Assembly (NCBI RefSeq): GCF_030936135.1
Contig: NW_026776913.1
Coordinates: 992,001-1,056,000 of the forward strand
DNA length: 64,000 bases
Reading direction: 5' to 3'
Source of the DNA: Gavia stellata
Taxonomy: Eukaryota; Chordata; Aves; Gaviiformes; Gaviidae
Under the pieces are notes generated by a model, which saw nothing but the letters and a program-made list of their open reading frames with translations, was not told the origin of the DNA and searched no databases. Of this stretch, positions 27,370 through 37,990 are shown in pieces (positions within the stretch are counted from its first letter, which is position 1; every line of letters starts with the position of its first letter). Made by a program: the position numbers and the translations under genes.

Positions 27370-28422
27370 TTAATACAACCAAGAAAAGCTAAAAACCAAA
27401 GAAACCAAACCAAACAACCTACCAAAGAGAGTCTGGGCATGTAATGAGTTATGTGACAAGTGATATGCAGAAGAAGATGGGCAGTTCATTGCCGCTTGGG
27501 AAAAGCAACCAGTCATGAGTTTCCTTAGGGCATCCTTGAGCTCCTTATTCCTCATGCTGTAGATGAGGGGGTTCACTGCTGGAGGCACCACCGAGTACAG
27601 AACTGCCATCACCAGGTCCAGGGATGGGGAGGAGATGGAGGGGGGCTTTAGGTGGGCAAACATGATAGTGCTGATGAACAGGGAGACCACAGCTAGGTGA
27701 GGGAGGCATGTGGAAATGGCTTTGTGCCGTCCCTGCTCTGAGGGGATCCTCAGCACGGCCCTCAAGATCTGCACATAGGACAGAACAATGAAAACAAAAC
27801 ACCCAAAACTAAAACAAGCACTAACCACAAGAAGCCCAACTTCCCTGAGGTAGGCGTCTGAGCAGGAGAGCTTGAGGATCTGGGGAATTTCACAGAAGAA
27901 CTGGTCCAAGGCATTACCTTGGCAGAGAGGTAGTGAAAATGTATTGGCTGTGTGCAGCACAGCATAGAAAAAAATACTGCCCCAGGCAGCTGCTGCCATG
28001 TGGACACAAGCTCTGCTGCCCAGGAGGGTCCCGTAGTGCAGGGGTTTGCAGATGGCAATGTAGCGGTCGTAGGCCATGATGGTGAGAAGATAAAACTCTG
28101 CTGACATGAAAAGGACAAACAGAAAGACCTGGGCAGCACATCCTGCAAAGGAGATGGCCCTGGTGTCCCAGAGGGAATTGGCCATGGCTTTGGGGACAGT
28201 GGTGGAGATGGAGCCCAGGTCGATGACAGAAAGGTTGAGAAGGAAGAAGTACATGGGGGTGTGGAGGTGGTGGTCGCAGGCTATGGCGGTGATGATGAGG
28301 CCATTGCCCAGGAGGGCAGCCAGGTAGATGCCCAGGAAGAGGCAGAAGTGCAAGAGCTGCAGCTCCCGCGTATCTGCGAATGCCAGGAGGATGAACTCAG
28401 TGATGGAGCTGCTGTTGGACAT
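27370..28422 (-). CDS. Olfactory receptor, OR14-like (OR-2, arm A inner copy)
   Basis: Intronless, 350 residues from the MSNSSS start that matches OR-4; an ATG 87 bp upstream is in frame but lies beyond the predicted splice acceptor, so I reject it. Motifs: NSSS at 3, MAYDRYIAIC at 116-125, SCSD at about 186, KAISTCLPHL near 234, PLIYSMRN at 285-292. Where OR-4 ends (MTCCF, stop), this gene reads on through former 3' UTR, adding about 43 residues rich in Ser, His and hydrophobics. It differs from its mirror partner OR-4 at roughly 30 residues, far more than the flanking DNA does. Odorant-receptor function is family knowledge; the ligand is unknown. Confidence 0.88.
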   Translation of the reverse strand: MSNSSSITEFILLAFADTRELQLLHFCLFLGIYLAALLGNGLIITAIACDHHLHTPMYFFLLNLSVIDLGSISTTVPKAMANSLWDTRAISFAGCAAQVFLFVLFMSAEFYLLTIMAYDRYIAICKPLHYGTLLGSRACVHMAAAAWGSIFFYAVLHTANTFSLPLCQGNALDQFFCEIPQILKLSCSDAYLREVGLLVVSACFSFGCFVFIVLSYVQILRAVLRIPSEQGRHKAISTCLPHLAVVSLFISTIMFAHLKPPSISSPSLDLVMAVLYSVVPPAVNPLIYSMRNKELKDALRKLMTGCFSQAAMNCPSSSAYHLSHNSLHAQTLFGRLFGLVSLVFSFSWLY

Positions 28423-28448
28423 TTTCTGTCTCTTGGTCTGGGGGCTCT
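28423..28448 (-). promoter_or_regulatory. Splice acceptor and 5' UTR end of OR-2
   Basis: On the minus strand a long pyrimidine tract ends in TTGGACAG, 24 nt before the ATG. The same acceptor stands before OR-3 and OR-4, so the coding exon is probably joined to an upstream non-coding exon. Confidence 0.6.
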
Positions 28449-28739
28449 GTCCAAAAAAGGAAAAAACAGGAAAAATTAGGACAGATTTCTCTGAGAAAAC
28501 CCACTCCATTTTTCATCGCAACCCCACGCAGTTGGAATACATTTCCATTCTCTAGTTTGTGCTGGCTGAGTGTGCTGTGAGGAGCAGGAGCTCTGCCCTT
28601 CTGCTGCTGAGGAGTCAGCTTTGCTCTGCTGCAGTGGGTACATGGGAGCTTGTTTGTGACAGCTCCGATGATCACAGTGGATGTCAGATATAATCCACCT
28701 TTCATGGAAAAGTGGAATATCTGCACTCATGACTGAGAG

Positions 28740-29387
28740 GAACGTGCCCTGAGGAAGAGGGGCTTAGCATGTCTTTTTGACAATATTGTCTGTGGTTTTT
28801 TTTTTACACCATCACATCTGGCAGGTGTTTTTTTTAGGGGTAGAAATCCTCTTTTTTATGACTGAAAATGTGAAGAGTCTTGAGATGGGACAGGCAAAAG
28901 GTCTCAGCTCTTTGTAATTTAATGCAGAGTCAGGAGAGCTGCAGTGTCTATCAGTTCTTTTCCCATCCACCCTGTCCTTTCGCTTGTGCTGCCTTGAAGA
29001 TGACTTCACACACAAATTACTCTTTTAAAAAAACCCTAAAACATGGACTCTGATGAGACCAGAGTAGTCCTGTTTCAAAGGACAGCTCTGAAAACGCTTC
29101 TCTAGCCCAGCCCAGAGGTGGAGGTGTGATGGAGAGGGCAGGATACAACCACTCACAGAGAGGGGCAACTGACTCTGTGTGTGCAGTGAGCAAAAGAACT
29201 GCTCAGAGAAGTGCTAACAAGAACTGGGCTGTTTGTGCCTTCTTCAGAAGAGAGAAATAAATTGCCATCACCCACTGCCCACCCAAGAACCAATCGGAGA
29301 AATGTCAAAGCACAGACTCCTGCCCTTGCAGGTAAATGCTGCCTTTACCTCCCTCTTCAGAACAACCCTCTGCACATATCCTCAGAG
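28740..29387. other. Predicted intron and flank of OR-2
   Basis: No gene. Similarity to the other arm continues in part to about 29175 (partner about 50280), with an extra stretch of about 100 bp near 28750-28900. Compared with the other arm, several hundred bases are missing between 29175 and 29388. Confidence 0.5.
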
Positions 29388-30075
29388 TGATCTGGAGTTG
29401 TGAGCAGCCCTGACCCACACGGCACCCTCTCAACAGCAGAAGGACCCTGCCATTGCACTGGTCTCTCCTTCCACCCCCAGCTTCTCCCCACAGCGCCGTG
29501 GGGAGCTCCCCGGGCAGGCTGAGTGCTGACCCTGGCAGGCGGCAGAGTCCCTGCCCCAGCACCCAGCCCCGGGGGTGCAGGGACCCTGCTCGGAAGGACA
29601 GCCCTGGGCACCCCTGGCTGCACACCCACCTTCACACCCTGCAGCCGTCCCTGGCAGAAGGCAGCCCTCATGCCCTGTCCCGCTGATGGTGCAGCAGGGA
29701 AGCCCTGCTCTGGGGCACCTCCTTCTCCTCTATACAGGAGTGACATTCCTGGGTACCATGCCAGCTTTACGAGAGCCCTCCATGAACTATAGCTGCATTG
29801 CCCTGCACCCAGAGACTTACCGTGTCAAGGGCTGTGAAGATTTCTCCTCCAGTGAGCTCGCCTCTGTCCTCCCACCCCAGACTGCCTTTAACCTCTCTCT
29901 GCCTCACTCCTCTCCCCTCGGTGCCTGCAGGCAGTGCCCTCAGCCCTGCTGCGCTCTGCAGAGGAGCTGCTCCTGGGCAGAGCTGTCTCTCGGCAGTGCT
30001 GCCCGCTTGCCATGAGCTCCCTCTGTCCCAGGAGCCCGGCACAGCCTCGCAGCAGAGTAGCAGCCCAAGGTGTTT
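29388..30075 (-). repeat. GC-rich OR first-exon block, copy in arm A (truncated)
   Basis: Reverse-oriented copy of 48871-49560 and of 40614-41335. On the minus strand it contains the predicted 5' exon, ending CTTGACACG followed by donor GTAAGTCTCTGG at 29820. About 120 bp of the first-exon end present in the other two copies is missing here; similarity stops at about 30075, the arm boundary. Confidence 0.8.
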
Positions 30076-30965
30076 TAATGACCCCTCGGGTGGGTTTGCT
30101 GCCCAGTCCATAAACGTCAGACAGTGAGAGGGAGTTGAAGAACCCTCTCAAGAAGTCAGTGTCTGATGCAATCTCCACTGTTTCTTGCAGTGTTAATGGG
30201 TCCCACGGAGGGACATTGCTGACAAAGCCTCCCCAGGGGCTGCTTAGAGCAGAAAACTCCAGGCAGTGATGACAGGTAGGCAAAGGCAATGTGAAGGAAG
30301 AGATTCTGAGTAACCCTGGATGTGTTACCTAAAGGCAAAGGGCCAAGCTCTGACCCCCAGCCCCTGGGAAGGGAGATCCGGTCCCTCACACATTGCTCAG
30401 GGCTCTTCCTGGGGCGGTGTGATGTGGGGATGGGCAATGCCCAGGGCAGGACTATGGTACGATACCTCCCAGGCTCCCAGGTGGGGAAGGGGAGGGAATG
30501 AGCCCCGAGTGCTGTAAGGACAAGGTGCTTCCTCATGGGTGTCAGTGGCAGAGACAACAGCCACAGCCGAGGAGGGAAAGAGCTGATCTCTCTTGGGGGC
30601 TTTTCTGACTTTCTCCATCCCTCTCTCATCTCCACCATTGGCTGTCCTACGGTCTCCCACACCTGCACCTCTCTCTGCAGGCTGTAGACATCCACCCTGC
30701 TACCCCACCTGGCTCTCACCTGAGCATCTTCCTTTACTGATATCTCTCCATCCTTCCTCGTTGTCCCTTGCAACACAAAGCCTTGGGTTGATCCAGTCTC
30801 CTTCTGGGTGACTTCTTATACCACAGCACTGCCCTTCGAGTGACATTTCTCTTTCCTTGTGTCCAGTCTGGAGCTCTCCAGCTGCCCTTTGTGCTATAAG
30901 TTCTCCCTCATGCCGCTTCCCCCTATGAAAAAAAGATTCCATCATCCCTGAAACCACCTTTCCAG
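30060..30965 (+). repeat. Block R, copy just inside the spacer
   Basis: Direct-orientation homologue of 24195-25095, more diverged than the two arm copies are from each other. Its left edge falls within about 15 bp of the inner end of arm A. Confidence 0.7.
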
Positions 30966-31121
30966 CAGTCTCAGGCTAATCCTATACTGCTCTGAGCCTC
31001 TCTGTCACTGGGTCAATGCTGCCCAGGTCCCTCAGCCGCCCCACACAGGTCATATTCACCCGGTCCCATACCCCATCTTGGCAGACCTGCACTCAACACT
31101 CTCTAGTTCCTCCTGACTTCT

Positions 31122-31168
31122 CCAAATTGGGGAGCCGCCCACTGGGACACACCCATGTGTGTGGAGCC
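31122..31168 (+). repeat. 47-bp direct repeat, copy 1
   Basis: Matches 33586-33632 with a single mismatch (CCAAATTGGGGAGCC followed by CCCACTGGGACACACC). It lies about 230 bp before the OR pseudogene start. Confidence 0.85.
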
Positions 31169-31400
31169 ACACCAGTGCTGAGTCAAGGGGGATGATCACT
31201 CAAGTTGTCTGGGTGGCCCACACTCCTCCTAACACAGCCCCACGTGCAGCTGCCCTTGTTCATAGGGACCGTACGCTACTGGTTGTAGTGCATCCCTCGT
31301 AGTGCCCAGGCCCTGCTCCTCAGCTGCTCACGTCCCAGCCTGTCCTGATGTATGGGGTTATTCTCCCCACGCCCCCCACCACTGCAGCTTGGATGCAGAA

Positions 31401-31760
31401 ATGTTGAACCATACGACTGTCACAGAGTTCCTTCTCTTGGGCTTCCCCTCCCTCCACCATCAGGAGTCCCTCATGGCAATCGCTCTCCTGGCTTCACACC
31501 TGGTAATCTTAGGGACAAACCTGCCGATCATCCCCTCGTTCTTGCTGAAGGAGACCTCCACAGTCCCACGTACTTTTCCCTCTGTAACCTCTCCTGTTTG
31601 GAGGTTTTCATCACCATATCCATCATACCCAAAGCTGTAGGAAACTTGTGCATGGCCAGCAAAGCCATATCCTGCCCAGGCTGCTTAACTCAGTGCTACT
31701 TCTGCTCCCTTCTGGGCTGCATCTTCATGTATGTCCAGCCTTCAAGTCACCACATTTCCT
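31401..31760 (+). pseudogene. OR pseudogene, 5' half (not OR14; OR6/OR11-like)
   Basis: Starts MLNHTTVTEFLLLGFPSL, a typical OR N-terminus, through TM1 to about 31555. A frameshift follows, after which LHSPTYFSLCNLSCLEVF, PKAVGN and GCLTQCYF (TM2-TM3) are readable in another frame. Homology stops near 31750, before the usual DRY motif. CNLSCLEV resembles OR6/OR11-type receptors, not the OR14-like genes around it. Confidence 0.75.
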
Positions 31761-33585
31761 GAAACAAGGCAGTGGCCCTTCTCAACACAGTGCCAACTCC
31801 TTTGATGAGTCCCTTTGTTTTCAGGCTCAGGAACCAGCTGATGAAAGATGCTCTCAAGGCAGGTTTCAAAAGAAGTGGGATAATCTTCAGAAACTGCTTT
31901 TCCACCTGAGGAGAGGTGTTGTAAGTGGATTTTGAAAGGGGAGAGGGGTGGGGAGGGCAAACACATGGTTATGATGCATCTGCAGAAATGAGACCTCTCT
32001 TTCTTAGCAGTGTAAGATCTCCTTAATCGAATATCACACCAGACTCTCTTCTGCAACACGTCATCATAAGATGACCCTGCATAGCAATGCCTTTCAAATG
32101 ACCTACAAGCACTTTACAAACCCTGGTGAATACCACAGTGGCATTTTCTAAGCGTGCAAACCAAGACAGAGAGCAACAAGCAGAGGACTTCATCCCTCCA
32201 TGGCACACCCAATTCTCAACAAGCTTCGCCCTCGTCCGGTTCTCATGCAACTGCGCCTTCCTTCTAAATCTGGTTTCCTGATTATTTTGGTGGCAGATCT
32301 TTGCTGAACCTCTTAGTCTTTAGGAAATGACAGGACATAGGTGGAACACAATGAAGAGAACAATAACAGCTTAATTTTTCCACCAAGTGGAAAATACATC
32401 TCCGTTAACGTCCTGGTCAGAACAAAAACATGCCTGAAATTCAGTCCAGTTGAACTGTTGAGAATGACCTCTCTTCTAATTTGGTCCAGAATCTAGAATA
32501 TTGGTCAGGAATGTAGTTTGGAGTAACAGTGCACCTGTCTCCATATCACTCATGTTTGGTGAAATAAATGTCCAGTCCTTGACACAATGCTCCCAGAGCC
32601 AATACTTCAGCTAATCCAGCACATTCAGTGGAATTCGCTTGTTCAGACATAGACTTTTATAACTTTAATGTCTAAAAAGATGAGTTCATTCTCTGGCCTC
32701 CTTTGATAGCGGGGAAGGATCAGCACTCTAGAAGGTGATATCGTCTCCTCCTACAGTGGTCTTCAGGAGAACTGTACTTAGCATAGACTTGGCAGCTTAG
32801 TTTTCCCATAGGTAATGCCAAGTGCCCTGAGCCACATACCGGGCAACGTGTGGTCGTTTGCAGAAGAGATGGACTCTTGCTCAGCGGGGCCATCCTTTGA
32901 AGACATGAGGGTTACAACTGTGCCTTAAAGTCTCTCCCAAATTAAAAGGAAACCTCTCCTCTTCTCTAATCCCTGCCACAGTGTTGCCTGTTTGTGCCAG
33001 GGGCTCTTTGCACAGCGGCAGCTATGAAGCGAGACCACGTGTTTTGGTACAGTCCTGTCCTGCCTGTCTTCTCATTCCAGCTCCTCTTTCCTTAGATACC
33101 CTCTCTGTGTGCTTGACACTGCTGAACCCAGATACAGGCAGCGTGGTGGTCAGTGCAGTCAGAGCTGTGGGGCATAAGCTAATGGGCACTCACACACCTC
33201 AGTGGACAGGCAGAGGTTGGGCCAGAGTGTATGGGGCCAGGGTGCCAAGACATGTCCCTTATGTTCTCAACTCTCTTAATCTCTCGCTGTCTCTTTCTCC
33301 ATCTTGCTCGTATCTTAGGGATCCATCTCAATCCCTCAGCTCTCTCACAGTTGTCTCTCAGCCGTCTACATGGGATGTGATTTGGAGCGAGCAGTGAATC
33401 TGAGGCACCCTCCCCATGGAAGCACCTTCAGGACCAAGGCACCCCAGTGTAGGTGGGGTGAATGACTGAGTAAAAGGGCTCCTCCATTCCAGGAGCTCTC
33501 TGGGCTGTCTAGGTGACTGCCTCAGCCATCTCCAACTCACGGTAAAGATAGGAAGTTTGAGACAGGGAATCATCAGGGACTTGTG
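31761..33585. other. Unrecognised DNA between the two OR pseudogene halves
   Basis: AT-richer than its surroundings. No gene, LINE or tRNA motif read. It may be an insertion or a remnant left by rearrangement of two OR copies. Confidence 0.4.
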
Positions 33586-33632
33586 CCAAATTGGGGAGCC
33601 ACCCACTGGGACACACCCATGTGTGTGGAGCC
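33586..33632 (+). repeat. 47-bp direct repeat, copy 2
   Basis: One mismatch from 31122-31168; it directly abuts the 3' OR pseudogene half. Confidence 0.85.
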
Positions 33633-33964
33633 TTCCCATTTGGACTCACACTTGTACCCTACATCTGCACCAGAGCTGCAGTCCTGAGGATCCCAACCAC
33701 CATGGGGAGGCAGAAGGCCTTCTCCACCCGCTCCTCTCACCTCATGGTGGTGACTGTTTTCTATGGCACCCTCGTCCTTGTCTATATGACACCAGGACAG
33801 CCTCCCTGAGGCAGCTCCATAAAGTCCTCTCCTTTTTCTACACCATCCTCACGCCCCTGGTCAATCCACTCTTCTGCAGCCTGCGGAACAGGGAGGTCAA
33901 GGGGGCTCTTGGAAATGCACTCAGAAAAACTGTGGCCTGCATTGAGAGCTCATACATGTTGTGA
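33633..33964 (+). pseudogene. OR pseudogene, 3' half (TM5-TM7)
   Basis: FPFGLTLVPYICTRAAVLRI, then GRQKAFSTRSSHLMVVT (TM6 start) and VLSFFYTILTPLVNPLF with SLRNREVKGAL (TM7 and tail) are plain OR motifs. A frameshift separates TM6 from TM7. FSTRSSH replaces FSTCSSH. Same general type as the 5' half at 31401, and perhaps the same former gene. Confidence 0.75.
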
Positions 33965-36900
33965 TCCACCAGGAATAAACAGGTGGTGGATCTCTTTTGA
34001 TCAAGTGGGGACCACTCGTAAGTGCCTCTTTTGTGTACCAGGTATATCTTTAGAAGTGCAGAATCTTGGGCCTGGTTGTGGAATGAGAAGCGGGAGAAGG
34101 GAATTTGTGTCTTAAAGAAATATAGGTCTGGTCTTGAAGAGTGTAAAAAACTTGCCTGGCTTTCTTCCTTCTTTAAAGTAAAGCCAGTTGTGATCCTGGA
34201 AGTGGGAGCTGTTGAAATGCCACACCTGCCCAGGAGTGGGAGGAAACTGACTCTAAGCATGCTGTTTTCTCTTCTGTCACCCAGCCAGGCTGAGGCGTGG
34301 CATTCCTGCATGTCTGGGATTCCTCTGGGCATCTCCCTATTGGCAGGGAGAAGTGGGCAGCTGGATCAAGCCCTTCCACTGGACATGTCTAAATCCAACT
34401 CGGTGAATCCCATCCCTCTTGTTCTCTGGGCTTCCTAGCAGAGGACAACTGTGAAAGCTAGTCTGATAGGGTCAGCCCCTCTGAAAAAAAAAAAAGTAGA
34501 TCCTTGCGCAGAGGAAAGATGCACAAGTTGGGTCTCAGTTTCCCCATCTTTTAACACAGAAATCATTACTTCCCCCTTCTTTCCTTCTCATATTCTGACT
34601 CCCATCCAACAATGTAATTACTTATTTGTGTCCCACTGTCTGACTTAGATACTGCAAACCGAGTCCTCCTGTTTTCTTCTTTCTTGCAAAAGAGAGCAAG
34701 GTCAGCTCATGGGGCATGACTGAGCACAGACACCCCCAGCAGCAGGCTCTCCCCATTTCCTAGGCTGAGGCAAGCGCACAAGGTGGGAATGTCTCCATCA
34801 ATTCGGATTTGCGCAAGGGCCTTCAGCCCTGACATACTCCCACAACACACTTACTCCTCCTCCACCCACAGACAGAAATTCCTTCCCACTTCCAGGCTCA
34901 GATCTTGGTTGCAAGAATTTGCTGCACTTCAGAAGAGGCCTTGAGCTTCTTGGCTCTTCTTGGTGCTTAAGGCAATCTTCTGGGCTCCCTCCAGATTTCA
35001 TGGGGGGACTTCTTGCCTCTAACAAGGACTTTGTGACAAGTTTTTATGAAATGTTTGTTCTTCCGTCATTCCTGTGTGTGGGGAGATTAGACACAGAGAA
35101 GGAGGATATACACAAAAGGGATGCGAGTGAAGTGCCAGTAAGAACCAGGTGAGCTCCCCCCATGCCTGTGGCTTCCTGGCAAGGAGTCTGTCCTGAGAAG
35201 GGCATCCAGCCTCTACCCCACTCTGGAGTGGGGAATGAGCAGCACTTATGCCTCCTGGGGGACACAAAAGATGACTTTTCAAGGGCACCTTTTCTCTGAA
35301 TTGCTTTAGATTTGTCCTTGAGGATGAGGAATAATGGCTGACGCTGCAAATAGTGATCTATCCGGTGTTGCCCAGAGTGGCCACCAGAGATGCAAACTGC
35401 TATGCTGCAGATAATTATATTTAGGCAGATTAATGTTGGGGGTTTGGTTTTGTTTTGTTTCTTCTTCTTTTTTAGATACTGATACTCTTAGGGAAATCAC
35501 ACAAGCACCTGAAGGACTATTGAAGATTTACTGAGAGAAGCCCCAGCAGATTAGCATCTCAAGAAATGGGGTGCCAGGGGACAAGGGAAGGATGGTTTGG
35601 GCACTGCCCTGGGATTTGGGAAACGGAAATGAGTTCTCCTCTCCTTGACACCCTGCCCTTCTCAGTGAGGGCTGTGAAAAACTCTGCCAACTAGGTCGGA
35701 ATGCACAGCCGTGTCAGGGAACTTCTGTCTAACTGCAGCCAATGCGATCCTCACAGCTCAGGATTTGTGTTTCCTTTGGAGTCCAAACCACTACAACTCA
35801 CACTGCCTCCGTCTTCACTATGACACTGGGTGTTGTGTGACACAACTGTCCCGGATCTCCAGGCAGGATGGGCAAAAGTTTGATACCTGAACGGGAACTC
35901 TTCCTCTTCCTGGAAATGTCAATGCCACAGGCTCGAGCCAAGAGGCCCAAGAAACAAAACTTCCCAGAGGGTCAAGTAATGAAAACGTCCCCCAGGCTGT
36001 GGGACTTGCTCTTGACTGACAGAGAATTTGTGAGTCTGGACAAATTTGTGAGTCTTCACCTATTTTTCCCTCTCTTTTTGTAACTTGGCTCTCAGCATTT
36101 CTGTATTGAATCTGCTTTGCCGCTTTGAAAATGTGTCTTTGAGAAACTAGCTCAGGATATTTTTATTATCTTTTTTTTAGCCCAAATGAATATGCAGCAT
36201 TGAAGTGGGTTTCCATATATGGAGCAGTTTTGCACAATGTCTGCTCCAAGAGGAGAAATATCTCAGCCTGCAGTGGGAAAGGAGTGAAGCTGTGGGGGGT
36301 AAATGTGCTTCTTCAGACAATATGTGGTATGCATGCAAGAGAAAATGTTGTGAAGGTGATTGGGCATGAAAGAAATGGAAAACTGCCCATCCAATGGAGC
36401 TCTGCAAGAGGAGGATGGAGCCGTACATAACTTGGCATGATCCAAGTGGGATCAGCATGGAGAGAAGACTTTTGTAGGGAAGGCGTTGCAATGGAGTACC
36501 TTGACGTCACCCAGCTGAAAAAGAGAGATTGGACAGTGTGCTGAAGTGACAGGCAGATAAAAGACCTTTGCTAAGAGGAGGTTGGAGGGATTTGGGTTGC
36601 AGAGATTTGAGGTAGTCCTTCCAAGACCTAAGCAAGCTGAGCTTTGGAGACAAGTGAAAATAAGGAAGCTCGCAAGGATGTTTTGGGATTCGTTGTACTA
36701 CCTTTCCTCTCTCTTATAATTTAAAGATTACTGTATTGCCCTTAAGTAATCCATGCTCCATATCTTTTTTCTCTGCTTTTTTGAGGAGGGGGAGGTGGAA
36801 GAGAAATATAGTTTCTTTTTTAACCAAAGGCAGCCAACGGGCAGATCCCAGGTTAGTTAAAAGGTATAAAGGAAGGCAAACTTATGATGTGGTGTACACT

Positions 36901-37249
36901 GGCACAAGAAGATTACCTGCATTTCCATTCTCTGAAGCCCTAACTGGGCGGCAGAGAGCCTGGAAGCTCAGAGCTCCCTTCATCTGCCCTGCATTTCAGC
37001 ATGTAAAATGAAGCTAACCTAGTCATAAAGTTTTGATTCTCTTCACAGCCTAAAGCACAGCATGGGGCGGGAGACAGGCAGGACACCTAAAGAGGACTCA
37101 CACTTCTCTGGACAAAAGTTTAGGTGCTTGCGGGAAGCACAGGAGGCATGGCATACCGATTCCAGGGTTCAACGACCTGGTCAAATGCCTTGTCTCCTTC
37201 TCTGGAATGGTGGCATCGATTCATGGCACTCATGTGCGGACTCTGTACA
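33965..37249. other. Unrecognised intergenic DNA
   Basis: About 3.3 kb, AT-richer than the rest, with only short open frames. An A-run at about 34482-34494 and T-rich tracts near 35460 and 36170 are low-complexity. No gene, tRNA or LINE is recognised. Confidence 0.45.
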
Positions 37250-37251
37250 AG

Positions 37252-37650
37252 GATCATAGAATCATCGATTCATAGAATGGTTTAGGTTGGAAAAGACCTT
37301 TAAGATCATCAAGTCCAACCATAAACTTAACCCTGCTAAGTCCACCACTAAACCATGTCCCTCAGCGCCTCATCCACAGGTCTTTTAAAAACCTCCAGCG
37401 ATGGTGACTCAACCACCTCCCGGGGCAGCCTGTTCCCCTGCCTGAGAACCTTTTCAGTGAAGAAATTATTCCTAATATTCAGTCCAAACTTCCCCTGGCA
37501 CAACTTGTGGCTGTTTCCTCTTCTCCTATCACTTGTCACTTGGGAGAAGAGACCCCCACCCACCTCTCTACAGGGGGACAATCACTTCCCTAGTCCTGCC
37601 GGCCACACTGTTTCTGATACAAGCCAGGATGCTGTTGGCCATCAGAGCAA
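37252..37650 (-). mobile_element. CR1 LINE 3' end, antisense
   Basis: The plus strand reads ATGGTTTAGGTTGG and AAAGACCTTTAAGATCATCA, the antisense of a young-type CR1 3' end. Minus translation gives NRLPREVVESPSLEVF and SQVTSDRRRGNSHKLCQG, CR1 C-terminal motifs. 5'-truncated near 37650. Confidence 0.85.
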
Positions 37651-37684
37651 TGTTGGCCAACAGATGAATGTTTCTTTTCCATAG

Positions 37685-37990
37685 GTATTCAGAGAGATCC
37701 TTCTTGTGCTCGGGAGAGGCTGTCCTGCAAGGCCTATCACATTTCCTGAGCTCCTTCCCCCTTCAGAGCTGCTTCCCATGGCACCACCTGTATCAGTCTC
37801 CCCATACATCCAAGGCTTCTCCTCTGGAGTCCACCAGCCTGTGCTCTGCTGCTGGCCTTCCTTTGACACCTGGGACCCCACTATTTCCTTGTTTGCCAGT
37901 ACCGCCTCCAGGTGAGCATCCCCCTTGTTGGCCCACCTGGCAGCTCTGTTAGGAACTTGTCCCAGGATCCTCCAGGCTGCCGCCATCCTG
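37685..37990 (-). mobile_element. Possible further CR1 piece, antisense
   Basis: 'TCCTTCTTGTGCTCGGGAGA' and 'TTCCTGAGCTCCTTCCCCC' resemble the antisense of the CR1 endonuclease-to-RT linker. It may be a separate fragment next to the one at 37252. Confidence 0.45.

Larger units (their letters stand above)
15114..30075 (+). repeat. Inverted duplication, arm A
   Basis: Reads as the reverse complement of 48871-64000. Paired positions have near-constant sums: 79114 from 15114 to about 20700, about 79118 to 21600, 79131 to 79147 to 26550, 79326 to 28500, then about 79446 near 29041. The last block, 29388-30075, pairs with 48871-49560. A 185-bp segment at 26552-26736 is absent from the other arm. 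The OR gene, rearranged CR1, minisatellite and a second OR gene all appear in both arms in mirror order. Confidence 0.93.

Noticed and set aside
28423-28509. Upstream ATG of OR-2 as the start
   Set aside because: It lies beyond a strong splice acceptor, and the paralogues OR-3 and OR-4 share the MSN start.
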